NCBI GenBank assembly: GCA_030704615.1
Contig: CM060734.1
Location: forward strand, 124,001-188,000
DNA from: Takakia lepidozioides
Taxonomy: Eukaryota > Streptophyta > Takakiopsida > Takakiales > Takakiaceae
Length of the DNA: 64,000 bases
Direction of reading: 5' to 3'
The translations under genes and the position numbers were made by a program. A model generated the notes under the pieces. It had not been told where the DNA came from, did not search any database, and worked only from the letters and a program-made list of their open reading frames with translations. Position 1 is the first letter of the stretch. The number at the start of each line of letters is the position of its first letter. Shown one piece after another: positions 11,892-23,310 of the stretch.

Positions 11892-12311
11892 GTGTCACCA
11901 GCTGCTAAGGAGAGTGCCGGTACAAGCACCAGCGATACTAGTGGGTATACAAGACGAGGTGTGCGGTTTAGGCCACCTTCACCTTCAGTGTCTTCTGAGG
12001 AAGGTTCAGACTCAGAGTTAGGAGGATTCTCGCCGAGGGTGCAAGCCATTTCCGTGCCATTGTTGTGGGATACGATGGAGGAAATGTATGGAGCTACCAA
12101 GGGGCCACGTCGGTACTCTGGAGCTGTGGGCACCATTGAGCTTGATGATTTCATACATGAGTTTGATAGTTGGTGTGATTTGCAGCAGATGCGCAATCCA
12201 CAACTGCTTACGCCTTTTATGGCGTGGAAGGGGTTGTTTCAGCACCTTGAGGGGCCCATGGATGACTACCATGAGTTTAGGCGGGGACATGAGGTGGAGA
12301 TTGAGGAATGA
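11892..12311 (+). pseudogene. Retrotransposon gag-like fragment (left arm)
   Basis: A 139-codon open frame that starts on GTG with no upstream ATG and ends at TGA 12309-12311. It reads SSEEGSDSELGGFSPRVQ and then a block typical of LTR-retrotransposon Gag N-domains (IELDDFIHEFDSWCDLQQ, PFMAWKGLFQHLEGPMDDY). No zinc knuckle follows, because the hAT palindrome array begins about 200 bp downstream and appears to have interrupted the element. With the LTR-like sequence at 8.9-9.3 kb it may be the 5' part of a gypsy element of the family seen at 40-45 kb, which lacks its gag. A near-identical copy is at 21904-22323 on the minus strand. Assignment rests on the Gag-like helix pattern only. Confidence 0.55.
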
Positions 12312-12535
12312 CGGGTGTATTGGTCACTTGACTATGTCTCCATCTCTAGAAGCACAAGGGCAGTGGTGACACCGGCAGCTACACCCTCGGTTATCAACGA
12401 CACGTCCGTCAGTCAGCGTTAGATCATGTCAGACCTGGCGCTGACGGGACCTCCGTCACGTCAGGTTCGGGGAATATTTAGGTAAAAATAATACCAGGTA
12501 AAATACTGCCACTTAAGCAGCCACGTCGCCCACAT

Positions 12536-14145
12536 GGTGGCGGTGGCAAATACATTTTGAAAATTAACAAAATGAACACGACCGCCAATTCGTTTTGCTT
12601 TTCAAAATTAAAAAAAAATAGCGACCGCCGTATTGGCGGTCGCTTCAATTTTTATTTATTTTAAAGCAAGATTGACGGTCGCCTTATTTTTCGAAATAGA
12701 AAAAAAAATAGCGACCGCCATATTGGCAGTCGCTTCAAATGTTTTTTTTTTTAAAGCAAGATTGGCAGTCGCCTTATTTTTCGAATTAAAAAAACAAATA
12801 GCGACCGATATGCTGGCGGTCACTTCAATTTATTGTCTTAATAAAACAAGATTGGCGGTCGCACGATGACAAATACATTTTTGAAAATTAACAAAATGAA
12901 CGCGACCGCCAATTATGGCGGTCACTTTGTTTTTCGAAATTAAAAAATAAATAGCGACCGCCGTATTGGCGGTCGCTTCAATTTTTTTTTTTAAAGCAAG
13001 ATTGGCAGTCACACTGGCAGTCGCTTTATTTTTCGAAATAGAAAAAGAAATAGCGACCGCCATATTGGCGGTCGCTTCAAATGTTTTTTTTTTAAAAGCA
13101 AGATTGACGGTCGCCCTATTTTTCGAATTAAAAAAATAAATTGCGACCGATATGCTGGCGGTCGCTTCAATTTATTGTCTTAAAAAAACAAGATTGGCGG
13201 TCGTATTGGCGGTCGCACGATGACAAATACATTTTTGAAAATTAACAAAATGAACGCGACCGCCAATTATGGCGGTCACTTTGTTTTTCAAAATTAAAAA
13301 ATAAATAGCGACCGCCGTATTGGCGGTCGCTTCAAATTTTTTTTTTTAAGCAAGATTGGCAGTCGCACTGGCGGTCGCTTTATTTTTCGAAATAGAAAAA
13401 GAAATAGGGACCGCCATATTGGCGGTCGCTTCAAATGTTTTTAAAAAAAAAGCAAGATTGACGGTCGCCCTATTTTTGGAATCTAAAAAATAAATAGCGA
13501 CCGTTATGCTGGCGGTTGCTTCAATTTTTATTTTTATTTTTTAAAATCAATTTATTGTTTAAAAAAAACAAGATTGCGGTCGTATTGGCGGTCGCCTAAT
13601 TTAAAAAAGAAAACAAGCGACTGCCGTATTGGCGGTCGCACGGTGGCAAATACATTTTTGAAAATTAACAAAATGAACGCGACCGCCAATTATGGCGGTC
13701 GCACGGTGGCAAATACATTTTTGAAAATTAACAAAATGAACGCGACCGCCAATTATGGCGGTCGCTTTGCTTTTCGAAATTAAAAAAGAAATAGCGACCG
13801 CCGTATACGGCGGTCGCTTCAATTGTTTTTTTTTAAAAGCAAGATTGGCGGTCGCACTGGCGGTCGCTTTATTTTTCGAAATAGAAAAACAATAGCGACC
13901 GCCATATTGGCGGTCGCTTCAAATTTGTTTTTAATAAAAGCAAGATTGGCAGTCGCACTGGCGGTCGTTTTATTTTCGAATTTAAAAAAAAAAATAGCGA
14001 CCGCTATCTTGGCGGTTGCTTAAATTTAAAAATATATGACCGCAATATTGTACAAAATGAAAGGAAATAAAATCGATCGCAGTAGTGGCGATCGCTTGCT
14101 TTTCATTTTAAAAAAAATACGGACCGTAGTATTAGCGGTTGCTTA
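12536..14145. repeat. Array of GGCGGTCGC palindromes, hAT 5' subterminal region (left arm)
   Basis: About 1.6 kb in which GCGACCGCC and its complement GGCGGTCGC alternate every 25-60 bp, separated by A- or T-rich linkers. Many pairs form exact hairpins such as GCGACCGCCAATTATGGCGG. Longer units of about 60 bp (GACAAATACATTTTTGAAAA, ...AACAAAATGAACGCGACC) are tandemly repeated near 13240 and 13640-13760. The array directly precedes the hAT transposase gene, and a smaller array of the same motif follows it (17430-17691), so it is best read as the element's subterminal repeat region. The exact terminal inverted repeat and target duplication could not be fixed. Confidence 0.8.
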
Positions 14146-14444
14146 ATTTCAAAATTACAACAAATATGGTTGTACAGCTTTTTTTGGGTGGGCGCTATTG
14201 GTTCGTCATTTATTCATTTCACTTTCGTCCGCACCTTTTGCCGTTGTGGCTTCCACCAAAACCACTTCAGCAGATTGTGTATAAACTCAACACTACAACC
14301 CATATTAACCCACTTGGGTTGCTGACAAGTGTAGAAGTGTTGGGCTATCGCATTGCACTCTACATTCACAACACGTTCATTTATAGGTGACTGTTTTTTG
14401 TTGCTTGCAACGTTAGGTCCCAGGGGAATGGATATTGGGTGAAG

Positions 14445-17372
14445 ATGAGGGAGGAATGGAGCCCTTAGTATACGGCAATCCCAAACACTGTCAGTGCTAC
14501 TGGTAGTGTTGAGTGCAACCTATGTGGATTAAAGCTTTCTTATCGTAAGGATCGGTTGCTCGCTCACCTCGGCTATAAAGGTGTGAAGAGCGTTGGGGTG
14601 GGTTTATGCCCCAAAACATCTATGCGGGTAAAAAACCACTTTGCCCAGTGTGGAGGCAATATTCCAATGTCTTTGGATCTGGACATGACCTCTGAGCAGA
14701 ACACTCTATCTTCCCGTCAGGATGCCCCGATTAGTACCCAGGGTGACTCTTGTGAGGCTTCGGGTGTCCTTGGACAAGTGGGTTGTGCCGGAGCAACACC
14801 TGCTTCAACACCTCTTTGTACCCCTACACTTCAACGGAGTAGAGGATTACGGCAGCAATCCATGCAATAAGGTCTTAACTTGTCTGCGAAAAGATAGTTG
14901 GATAAAAAATGGGCGCAGTTTTTCTTCGAAGTCAACATACCATTTAATGTGGCAAGGCTTCTGGCATATGTTTCTGCTGTTAGAGCAACCTCGGAGTGCA
15001 GATCCACGTACGTGCCTCCGACTTATCACAATCTCCGCACAGGATTGCTAGAAGACGCCATGACCGAGCTTACCCAAAAGATCAACGATAGGACGGGCGA
15101 GTGTATCAGAAAATATGGAAGCACTATATGTGCCGATGGTTGGAGTTCTGTCACAAACAGACCGTTGTTCAATGTCATGCTCGTATGTCCAGCTAGGGAA
15201 CAATTCTTGGGATCGGTCGACACTAGCGGCGAGAAGAAAAATGGACGTTATCAATGCGAACTATTGACGGATTTCATCGAACAGGTCGGAAGTGATAGAA
15301 TCGTGCAAATATGCATAGACAATGCCGCTAACATGAAAAACACTGCAGACATGTTGTTGGTACGTTATCCTCATATGTACTATCAAGGTTGTGCTGCTCA
15401 TATCCTTGACCTCATTTTGGAAGATTGGGGGAAAAAACAGTGGGTGAAACAACTTGTCAAGCGAGCGAAGACTGTTGTGTCGTTCATCCGCACACACCAC
15501 ATCCCTTTGGCAATATATAGGAGGCACGAACCCAAATACAGCCTCCGCAATCCAGACGAAACTCGTTTTGTCACTACCTTCTTGATGGTGGATCGGTTGG
15601 TGACGGTGAAAAGCAGTCTGGAGCACACCATCATCGATCCTCAATGGGATGCGTACACACGGACATTGTGGGACTCCATAAAAGCCAAGTCATTGGGCAA
15701 AAGTCGAAAAGTTCGAAATAGCATTCGCAGCGATGATTTCTGGAAGAAATGTGAAAACTTTGTTTATATGGTTGAGCCGGTGTTAATCGTCTTGCGGGAG
15801 TTTGATGGAAAGCAACCAGTAATGGGCAAGGCATGGTTACTAATGCAAAATCTTGATAAACACGTCCAATCCTTGCGGCATCCTCCCTTCTCCTTGGAAC
15901 CTGAACTTGCGGACAGTGCTGAGGATGCATTTTACGACCGTCGTTCGATGGTTCGAACGGACTTGCATTATGTGGGGGCTTTGCTCAATCCATTCTTGCT
16001 CGACAATACCATGCTCCAAGACGACGCTGATGCCAAGGCCGGCCTCGTGCGAGTGCTCATGCGACTAGCTCCGCCGAACCATGCAGAGAGAGCTATATCC
16101 GAGTACCAATGCTTCTCAGATCGCCGCGACCCCTTTGAGGACATGCCAGATCCAAAAGAGCTCAATATGCTGCCACATGAATGGTGGGATCTGATTGGAG
16201 CTGTAGCAAGAACATTGGCTCCCATTGCGAAGCGTATTCTTGCTCAAGTGTGCTCTGCCTCATTATGCGAACGCAATTGGAGCAGTTACTCATTTGTTCA
16301 CAACAAGATTCGCAACAGATTGAATCCCGCGAGGGCTGACAAATTGGTGTATGTGTATACCAATTGCCGACTGCTACGCGAGAGGGCAGCGGATGATGCT
16401 GCAGCATGGTATGAGAGGAATTTGCATTCCGAAGACTCTGCTTCTGAGGCTGATTCGATGAGTGATGATACTGAGCCTCAGAGGGAATCATCTGCCTCCG
16501 ATAGTGAAGATGGATCTGATGATGCTCCCGAAAATGCGTATGACCCGTTTATATTCACAGAGGATGATGCTTATATCCAGCCGACCTTTGATGACCTTCT
16601 TGAAGAAGTGCGTATCGCAGATGAAGGTGAAGCTGCAATTGTGTCATCCCCAAAACATGGTCCTCAAAATGAAGTTGGGGTCGACCCTCGCCCCCCACTA
16701 CACGCTGAAGCCACCGGTAGTGCCCCAATGGAACTTAGGGGTGATGTACTGCCAGGACCGATCGACGTACACAACCCTGTTCATACAAACGATGGTGTCG
16801 AACCCATTGTATAGTCGACGGGACGGGATCATACCTCACCGATACGACCAGCTCCACCACAATGCCAAAACCGATCCAGCTCCCCATCAACACAACGGGC
16901 ATTAAGGAGCAACATGGTTGATCTGTTTTCCACACGCATGCATCATTCTGCTGCATTAGACTGGGCGAAAGTTGAAGCCTCGAATGATGACAACTTGCCA
17001 CTACAATTCCACCTTAACCGACGTGTTGCGCAGCAGACTTGTGGTTCCTCACATGCCGGACCATCTCGGGCAGTCCCCCCTCCGGTACCTCCTTTGAGAC
17101 CACCTTCGATTGCGTCCCGAGTCCATAAACGATAGAGAACAGTCCAACTTTTTGTAGGCGATCGGCCCACAAACAGGTCAGATACCGTGGATGGTATTCA
17201 AGACCGGAGCGGAAGTCGACCTCAGAGAGAACTAAATGTGGTTCGAGGTCGCTTGCAGATTCAAAGGCCTGGACATATGAGGTTGGATAGGGAAGACAAT
17301 TCCAGCACTGATCATGGCAACGGTGGTGAAGTCGAGGGTGACCCGGATTTTCAACCCATCGGAGCATTATGA
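14445..17372 (+). pseudogene. hAT-family transposase (left-arm copy), interrupted by stops
   Basis: One frame runs from ATG 14445 to TGA 17370-17372, broken by TAG 14466, TAA 14868, TAG 14895, TAG 16812 and TAG 17133. Order: a BED-type zinc finger at about 14510-14660 (CNLCG, then H and C ligands); a DUF659 block with CADGWSS near 15130 and CIDNAANM near 15315; GCAAHILDLILEDW near 15390; and a C-terminal hATC dimerisation block at about 16165-16370 (HEWWDLIGAV, CERNWSSYSFVHNKIRNRL). The two Asp in CADGW and CIDNA and the Glu in CERNW are the usual hAT DDE positions. The 638 codons between 14898 and 16814 are uninterrupted. The acidic-serine tail after 16440 and the frame beyond 16812 suggest a longer ancestral C-terminus. 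The right-arm copy has fewer stops. Confidence 0.88.
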
Positions 17373-17691
17373 TTATAATCTTCTTCGTCCCGCCGTCGAA
17401 GCAGTAAAATGAATTGAAGCAAAACAGCTGTATATTGGCGGTCGCTTATTTATTTTAAATGTTTGAAAATGAAGCGACCGCCTATGCTCGCGGTCGCTTA
17501 TTTTTTTTAATATTTTTTTATAATGAAGCGTGTGCCGATGTTGGCGGTCGCTTATTTTTTTGAATTCTTATAAAATGAAGCGACTGCCTATGTTGGCGGT
17601 CGCTTATTTTTCAATTTAAAAAAAAAATGAAGCGACCGCCTATGTTGGAGGTCGCTTATTTATTTAATTTTTAAAAAAATGAAGCGACCTC
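16882..17691. other. Spacer between the inverted arms
   Basis: The first part (16882-17372) continues the left-arm transposase frame and has no counterpart in the right arm. The remainder contains the 3' GGCGGTCGC array (17430-17691). At about 17692 sequence jumps to the reverse complement of the transposase 3' end, at GAAGCGACCT|CAGCTGGATC. The right arm therefore lacks the element's 3' end. Confidence 0.8.
17430..17691. repeat. GGCGGTCGC array, hAT 3' subterminal region
   Basis: Four to five units of GGCGGTCGCTTATTT... and ...ATGAAGCGACCGCCTATG, the same motif as the long array 5' of the transposase. It occurs once only, at the centre of the inverted duplication. Confidence 0.75.
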
Positions 17692-17758
17692 AGCTGGATC
17701 GGTTTTGGCATTGTGGTGGAGCTGGTCGTATCGGTGAGGTATGATCCCGTCCCGTCGA

Positions 17759-20128
17759 CTATACAATGGGTTCGACACCATCGTTTGTATGAACAGGGTT
17801 GTGTACGTCGATCGGTCCTGGCAGTACATCACCCCTAAGTTCCATTGGGGCATTACCGGTGGCTTCAGCGTGTAGTGGGGGGCGAGGGTCGACCCCAACT
17901 TCATTTTGAGGACCATGTTTTGGGGATGACACAATTGCAGCTTCACCTTCATCTGCGATATGCACTTCTTCAAGAAGGTCATCAAAGGTCGGCTGGATAT
18001 AAACATCATCCTCTGTGAATATAAACGGGTCATACGCATTTTCGGGAGCATCATCAGATCCATCTTCACTATCGGAGGCAGATGATTCCCTCTGAGGCTC
18101 AGTATCATCACTCATCGAATCAGCCTCAGAAGCAGAGTCTTCGGAATGCAAATTCCTCTCATACCATGCTGCAGCATCATCCGCTGCCCTCTCGCGTAGC
18201 AGTCGGCAATTGGTATACACATACACCAATTTGTCAGCCCTCGCGGGATTCAATCTGTTGCGAATCTTGTTGTGAACAAATGAGTAACTGCTCCAATTGC
18301 GTTCGCATAATGAGGCAGAGCACACTTGAGCAAGAATACGCTTCGCAATGGGAGCCAATGTTCTTGCTACAGCTCCAATCAGATCCCACCATTCATGTGG
18401 CAGCATATTGAGCTCTTTTGGATCCGGCATGTCCTCAAAGGGGTCGCGGCGATCTGAGAAGCATTGGTACTCGGATATAGTTCTCTCTGCATGGTTCGGC
18501 GGAGCTAGTCGCATGAGCACTCGCACGAGGCCGGCCTTGGCATCAGCGTCGTCTTGGAGCATGGTATTGTCGAGCAAGAATGGATTGAGCAAAGCCCCCG
18601 CATAATGCAAGTCCGTTCGAACCATCGAACGACGGTCGTAAAATGCATCCTCAGCACTGTTCGCAAGTTCAGATTCCAAGGAGAAGGGAGGATGCCTCAA
18701 GGATTGGACGTGCTTATCAAGATTTTGCATTAGTAACCATGCCTTGCCCATTACTGGTTGCTTTCCATCAAACTCCCGCAAGACGATTAACACCGGCTCA
18801 ACCATATAAACAAAGTTTTCACATTTCTTCAAGAAATCATCGTTGCGAATGCTATTTCGAACTTTTCGACTTTTGCCCAATGACTTGGCTTTTATGGAGT
18901 CCCACAATGTCCATGTGTACGCATCCCATTGAGGATCGATGATGGTGTGCTCCAGACTGCTTTTCACCGTCACCAACCGATCCACCATCAAGAAGTTAGT
19001 GGCAAAACGAGTTTCGTCTGGATTGCGGAGGCTGTATTTGGGTTCGTGCCTCCTATATATTGCCAAAGGGATGTGGTGTGTGCGGATGAACGACACAATA
19101 GTCTTCGCTCGCTTGACAAGTTGTTTCACCCACTGTTTTTTCCCCCAATCTTCCAAAATGAGGTTAAGGATATGAGCAGCACAACCTTGATAGTACATAT
19201 GAGGATAACGTGCCAACAACATGTCTGCAGTATTTCTCATGTTAGCGGCATTGTCTATGCATATTTGCACGATTCTATCACTTCCGACCTGTTCGATGAA
19301 ATCCGTCAATAGTTGGCATTGATAACGTCCATTTTTCTTCTCGCCGCTAGTGTCGACCGATCCCAAGAATTGTTCCCCAGCTGGACATACGAGCATGACA
19401 TTGAACAACGGTCTGTTTGTGACAGAACTCCAACCATCGGCACATATAGTGCTTCCATATTTTCTGATACACTCGCCCGTCCTATCGTTGACCTTTTGGG
19501 TAAGCTCGGTCATGGCGTCTTCTAGCAATCCTGTGCGGAGATTGTGATAAGTCGGAGGCACGTACGTGGATCTGCACTCCGAGGTTGCTCTAACAGCAGA
19601 AACATATGCCGGAAGCCTTGCCACATTAAATGATATGTTGACCTCGAAGAAAAACTGCGCCCATTTTTTATCCAACTATTTTTTCGCAGACAAGTTAAGA
19701 CCTTCTTGCATGGATTGCTGCCGTAATCCTCTACTCCGTTGAAGTGTAGGGGTACAAAGAGGTGTTGAAGCAGGTGTTGCTCCGGCACAACCCACTTGTC
19801 CAAGGACACCCGAAGCCTCACAAGAGTCACCCTGGGTACTAATCGGGGCATCCTGACGGGAAGATAGAGTGTTCTGCTCAGAGGTCATGTCCAGATCCAA
19901 AGACATTGGAATATTGCCTCCACACTGGGCAAAGTGGATTTTTACCCGCATAGATGTTTTGGGGCATAAACCCACCCCAACGCTCTTCACACCTTTATAG
20001 CCGTGGTGAGCGAGCAACCGATCCTTACGATAAGAAAGCTTTAATCCACATAGGTTGCACTCAACACTACCAGTGGCACTTACAGTGTTTGGGATTGCCG
20101 TATACCAAGGGCTCCATTCCTCCCTCAT
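17759..20128 (-). pseudogene. hAT-family transposase (right-arm copy), single internal stop
   Basis: From ATG at 20128 (minus) the frame runs to TAG at 17759-17761 with one in-frame TAG at 19676-19678, giving 150 codons with a BED-type finger (VECNLCGLKLSYRKDR) and then 638 codons with DUF659 and hATC domains. The TAG at 19676 and the terminal TAG are also present in the left copy and so predate the duplication; the left-only stops at 14466 and 14868 are TGG and GAA here, making this the better preserved copy. About 20 of 638 residues differ between copies, including RSDDFW/RNDDFL and YTRTL/YTWTL. The catalytic D, D and E positions are kept. Activity would need readthrough or an undetected splice around the internal TAG, and this arm lacks the 3' subterminal array. 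Confidence 0.88.
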
Positions 20129-20427
20129 CTTCACCCAATATCCATTCCCCTGGGACCTAACGTTGCAAGCAACAAAAAACAGTCACCTATAAATGAACGT
20201 GTTGTGAATGTAGAGTGCAATGCGATAGCCCAACACTTCTACACTTGTCAGCAAACCAAGTGGGTTGATGTGGGTTGTAGTGTTGAGTTTATACACAATC
20301 TGCTGAAGTGGTTTTGGTGGAAGCCACAACGGCAAAAGGTGCGGACGAAAGTGAAATGAATAAATGACGAACCAATAGCGCCCACCCAAAAAAAGCTGTA
20401 CAACCATATTTGTTGTAATTTTGAAAT

Positions 20428-21680
20428 TAAGCAACCGCTAATACTACGGTCCGTATTTTTTTTTAAATGAAAAGCAAGCGATCGCCATTACTGCGATCGA
20501 TTTTATTTCCTTTCATTTTGTACAATATTGCGGTCATATATTTTTAAATTTAAGCAACCGCCAAGATAGCGGTCGCTATTTTTTTTTTAATTCGAAAAAT
20601 AAAACGACCGCCAGTGCGACTGCCAATCTTGCTTTTATTAAAAACAAATTTGAAGCGACCGCCAATATGGCGGTCGCTATTTTTTTTCTATTTCGAAAAA
20701 TAAAGCGACCGCCAGTGCGACCGCCAATCTTGCTTTAAAAAAAAAACAATTGAAGCGACCGCCAATACGGCGGTCGCTATTTCTTTTTTAATTTCGAAAA
20801 GCAAAGCGACCGCCATAATTGGCGGTCGCGTTCATTTTGTTAATTTTCAAAAATGTATTTGCCACCGTGCGACCGCCAATACGGCAGTCGCTTGTTTTCT
20901 TTTTTAAATTAGGCGACCGCCAATACGACCGCAATCTTGTTTTTTTTAAACAATAAATTGATTTTAAAAAATAAAAATAAAAATTGAAGCAACCGCCAGC
21001 ATAACGGTCGCTATTTATTTTTTAGATTCCAAAAATAGGGCAACCGTCAATCTTGCTTTTAAAAAAAAAACATTTGAAGCGACCGCCAATATGGCGGTCG
21101 CTATTTCTTTTTCTATTTCGAAAAATAAAGCGACCGCCAGTGCGACTGCCAATCTTGCTTTTAAAAAAAAAAATTGAAGCGACCGCCAATACGGCGGTCG
21201 CTATTTATTTTTTAATTTCGAAAAACAAAGTGACCGCCATAATTGGCGGTCGCGTTCATTTTGTTAATTTTAAAAAGTGTATTTGTCATCGTGCGACCGC
21301 CAATACGGCAGTCGCTTGTTTTCTTTTTTAAATTAGGATACGACCGCCAATCTTGTTTTTTTAAGACAATAAATTGAAGCGACCGCCAGCATATCGGTCG
21401 CTATTTGTTTTTTTAATTCGAAAAATAAGACGACCGCCAATCTCGCTTTTAAAAAAAAAAACATTTGAAGCGACTGCCAATATGGCGGTCGCTATTTCTT
21501 TTTCTATTTCGAAAAATAAGGCGACCGCCAGTGCGACCGCCAATCTTGCTTTAAAATAAATAAAAATTGAAGCAACCGCCAATACGGCGATCGCTATTTT
21601 TTTTTAATTTTGAAAAGCAAAACGAATTGGCGGTCGTGTTCATTTTGTTAATTTTCAAAATGTATTTGCCACCGCCACCA
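20428..21680. repeat. Array of GGCGGTCGC palindromes (right arm)
   Basis: Reverse-complement counterpart of 12536-14145, shorter by about 0.36 kb through loss or gain of whole units. Single C/T changes inside the motif (GCAACCGCC, GCGACTGCC) are frequent, as expected for CpG decay. Confidence 0.8.
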
Positions 21681-21903
21681 TGTGGGCGACGTGGCTGCTT
21701 AAGTGGCAGTATTTTACCTGGTATTATTTTTACCAAAATATTCCCCGAACCTGACGTGACGGAGGTCCCGTCAGCACCAGGTTTGACGTGACCTAACGCT
21801 GACTGACGGACGTGTCGTTGATAACCGAGGGTGTAGCTGCCGGTATCACCACTGCCCTTGTGCTTCTAGAGATGGAGACATAGTCAGGTGACCAACACAC
21901 CCG

Positions 21904-22323
21904 TCATTCCTCAATCTCCACCTCATGTCCCCGCCTAAACTCATGGTAGTCATCCATGGGCCCCTCAAGGTGCTGAAACAACCCCTTCCACGCCATAAAA
22001 GGCGTAAGCAGTTGTGGATTGCGCATCTGCTGCAAATCACACCAACTATCAAACTCATGTATGAAATCATCAAGCTCAATGGTGCCCACAGCTCCAGAGT
22101 ACCGACGTGGCCCCTTGGTAGCTCCATACATTTCCTCCATCGTATCCCACAACAATGGCACGGAAATGGCTTGCACCCTCGGCGAGAATCCTCCTAACTC
22201 TGAGTCTGAACCTTCCTCAGAAGACACTAAAGGTGAAGGTGGCCTAAACCACACACCTCGTCTTGTATACCCACTAGTATCGCTGGTGCTTGTACCGGCA
22301 CTCTCCTTAGCAACTGGTGACAC
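21904..22323 (-). pseudogene. Retrotransposon gag-like fragment (right arm)
   Basis: Inverted copy of 11892-12311, same length (139 codons), differing at only a few residues (MSPVAKES against MSPAAKES, VWFRPP against VRFRPP). Like its partner it has no ATG start, ends at the same TGA and is separated from the hAT transposase by the palindrome array. The hAT element must have inserted next to the gag before the segment was duplicated. Confidence 0.55.
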
Positions 22324-23099
22324 CTCCGTGATGAAAACTCACAACCACACCTGTTGTAAACTTGTCTCTAATCCCCCTTTCCACAAGGTAACCGGGTAGA
22401 AAACCTGTTGCGGCTTATGGTTTAGACTACTAGGTTCGTAATATAAACTTGTACCTGCATCCACCGCAAGCACTCCTACGGTCTGCTGATCATCAACCCA
22501 GCCTCACCATAAGAGAAACAATGATGGTCTGATTGGTCATCACCCCAGCCTCACCACCGACAGCACGCTCTAGGATTGACCGGTGATCAAATCCAGACCA
22601 ACCTCCTATGAAAACAAGCGTCCACACAAAGCTAACATGGTGCACAGTCAAGCATGCAGGTGTCGAGGGGATCCAAACACAAGAAAATCAAGACAACAAC
22701 TCCCCCACACCAAAAACACTCCACAGTGTCGCTCCTGCAATGATACTCCAGCCCAAACCCGGACTGACTCTTGCCTCCACCTACGGAAAGGTTTTGGCCT
22801 ACAGAGAAGGTGAAAGACTACAAGGAAGAAAGACTAAAGCAATTCCTAATCCCAGCATGCCCTCATCCCACTACCCTATCTCCACACTCTCTTGCTTGAA
22901 CAATAGACAAGACTACCTTTCAAGGGTCTCTCAAATAACTCTCCAGGAGCCCTCAAGAATATGTCTCTCAAACAATCTCACTAAGGCTCCCAATCCTTGT
23001 ACAATGGGACTCCAAAACAGTACACCAAGGCCCCAAGAGCCTGCCAAAACTTAGCCCTCGAGGACCCCAAATAGTCCATCACACAAGTCGCCAAAGACT

Positions 23100-23310
23100 C
23101 CTCAAGCTCGCCAAGTATTGGCCTCCAAGGACCCCAAATAGTCCTCCAAAGAACTCCAAATGGTCCTCCAAGGACCCCAAACAGTCCTCCAAGCACTCCC
23201 AATGGTCTTCCAAATAGTCCTCCAAGGACTCCCAATGGTCCTCCAAACAGTCCTCCAAGGACTCCCAATGGTCCTCCAAGGACCCCAAACAGACCTCCAA
23301 GGACTCTTCC
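23100..23310. repeat. Minisatellite, right-arm copy
   Basis: Reverse complement of 10880-11100 (ACTCCCAATGGTCCTCCAAG units) with one unit fewer, a simple marker of replication slippage since the duplication. Confidence 0.7.

Larger units (their letters stand above)
9266..16881 (+). repeat. Left arm of large inverted duplication
   Basis: This 7.6-kb segment recurs in reverse complement at 17692-24929. Paired landmarks have near-constant coordinate sums: about 34194 at the outer end, 34215 at the gag-like frame and 34573 at the transposase, so the arms are collinear with small indels. The left arm is about 0.36 kb longer, nearly all in the palindrome array. Outer homology starts at TAGAAGAACGGAAGGAGG. 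Inner homology ends at AAACCGATCCAGCT (about 16881). The region 9266-11880 has no recognisable gene apart from a minisatellite at 10.9-11.1 kb. The arms differ by scattered substitutions (about 20 in the 638-residue transposase frame), so they are not a trivial copy of one read. Confidence 0.9.

Noticed and set aside
12633-14023. Open frames on both strands through the GGCGGTCGC array
   Set aside because: Repeat artefacts within the subterminal array.
12536-14145. CRISPR-like array of regularly spaced palindromes
   Set aside because: Spacers are short A/T runs that are not unique, units vary in length, and the context is a eukaryotic hAT element with no cas genes.
14139-14390. 83-codon frame identical in both inverted arms (also 20183-20434)
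   Set aside because: It lies in the hAT leader between array and start codon; identity follows from the recent duplication and the product looks random.
15261-15930. Open frames antisense to the hAT transposase (and their mirror copies at 18.6-19.3 kb)
   Set aside because: Shadows of the real gene; they are kept only because the sense strand is constrained.
14445-17372. TAG codon reassignment as an explanation for repeated in-frame TAG
   Set aside because: Other decayed genes in the window carry TGA and TAA as well, and the genes here end normally; decay by C-to-T or G-to-A change is simpler.
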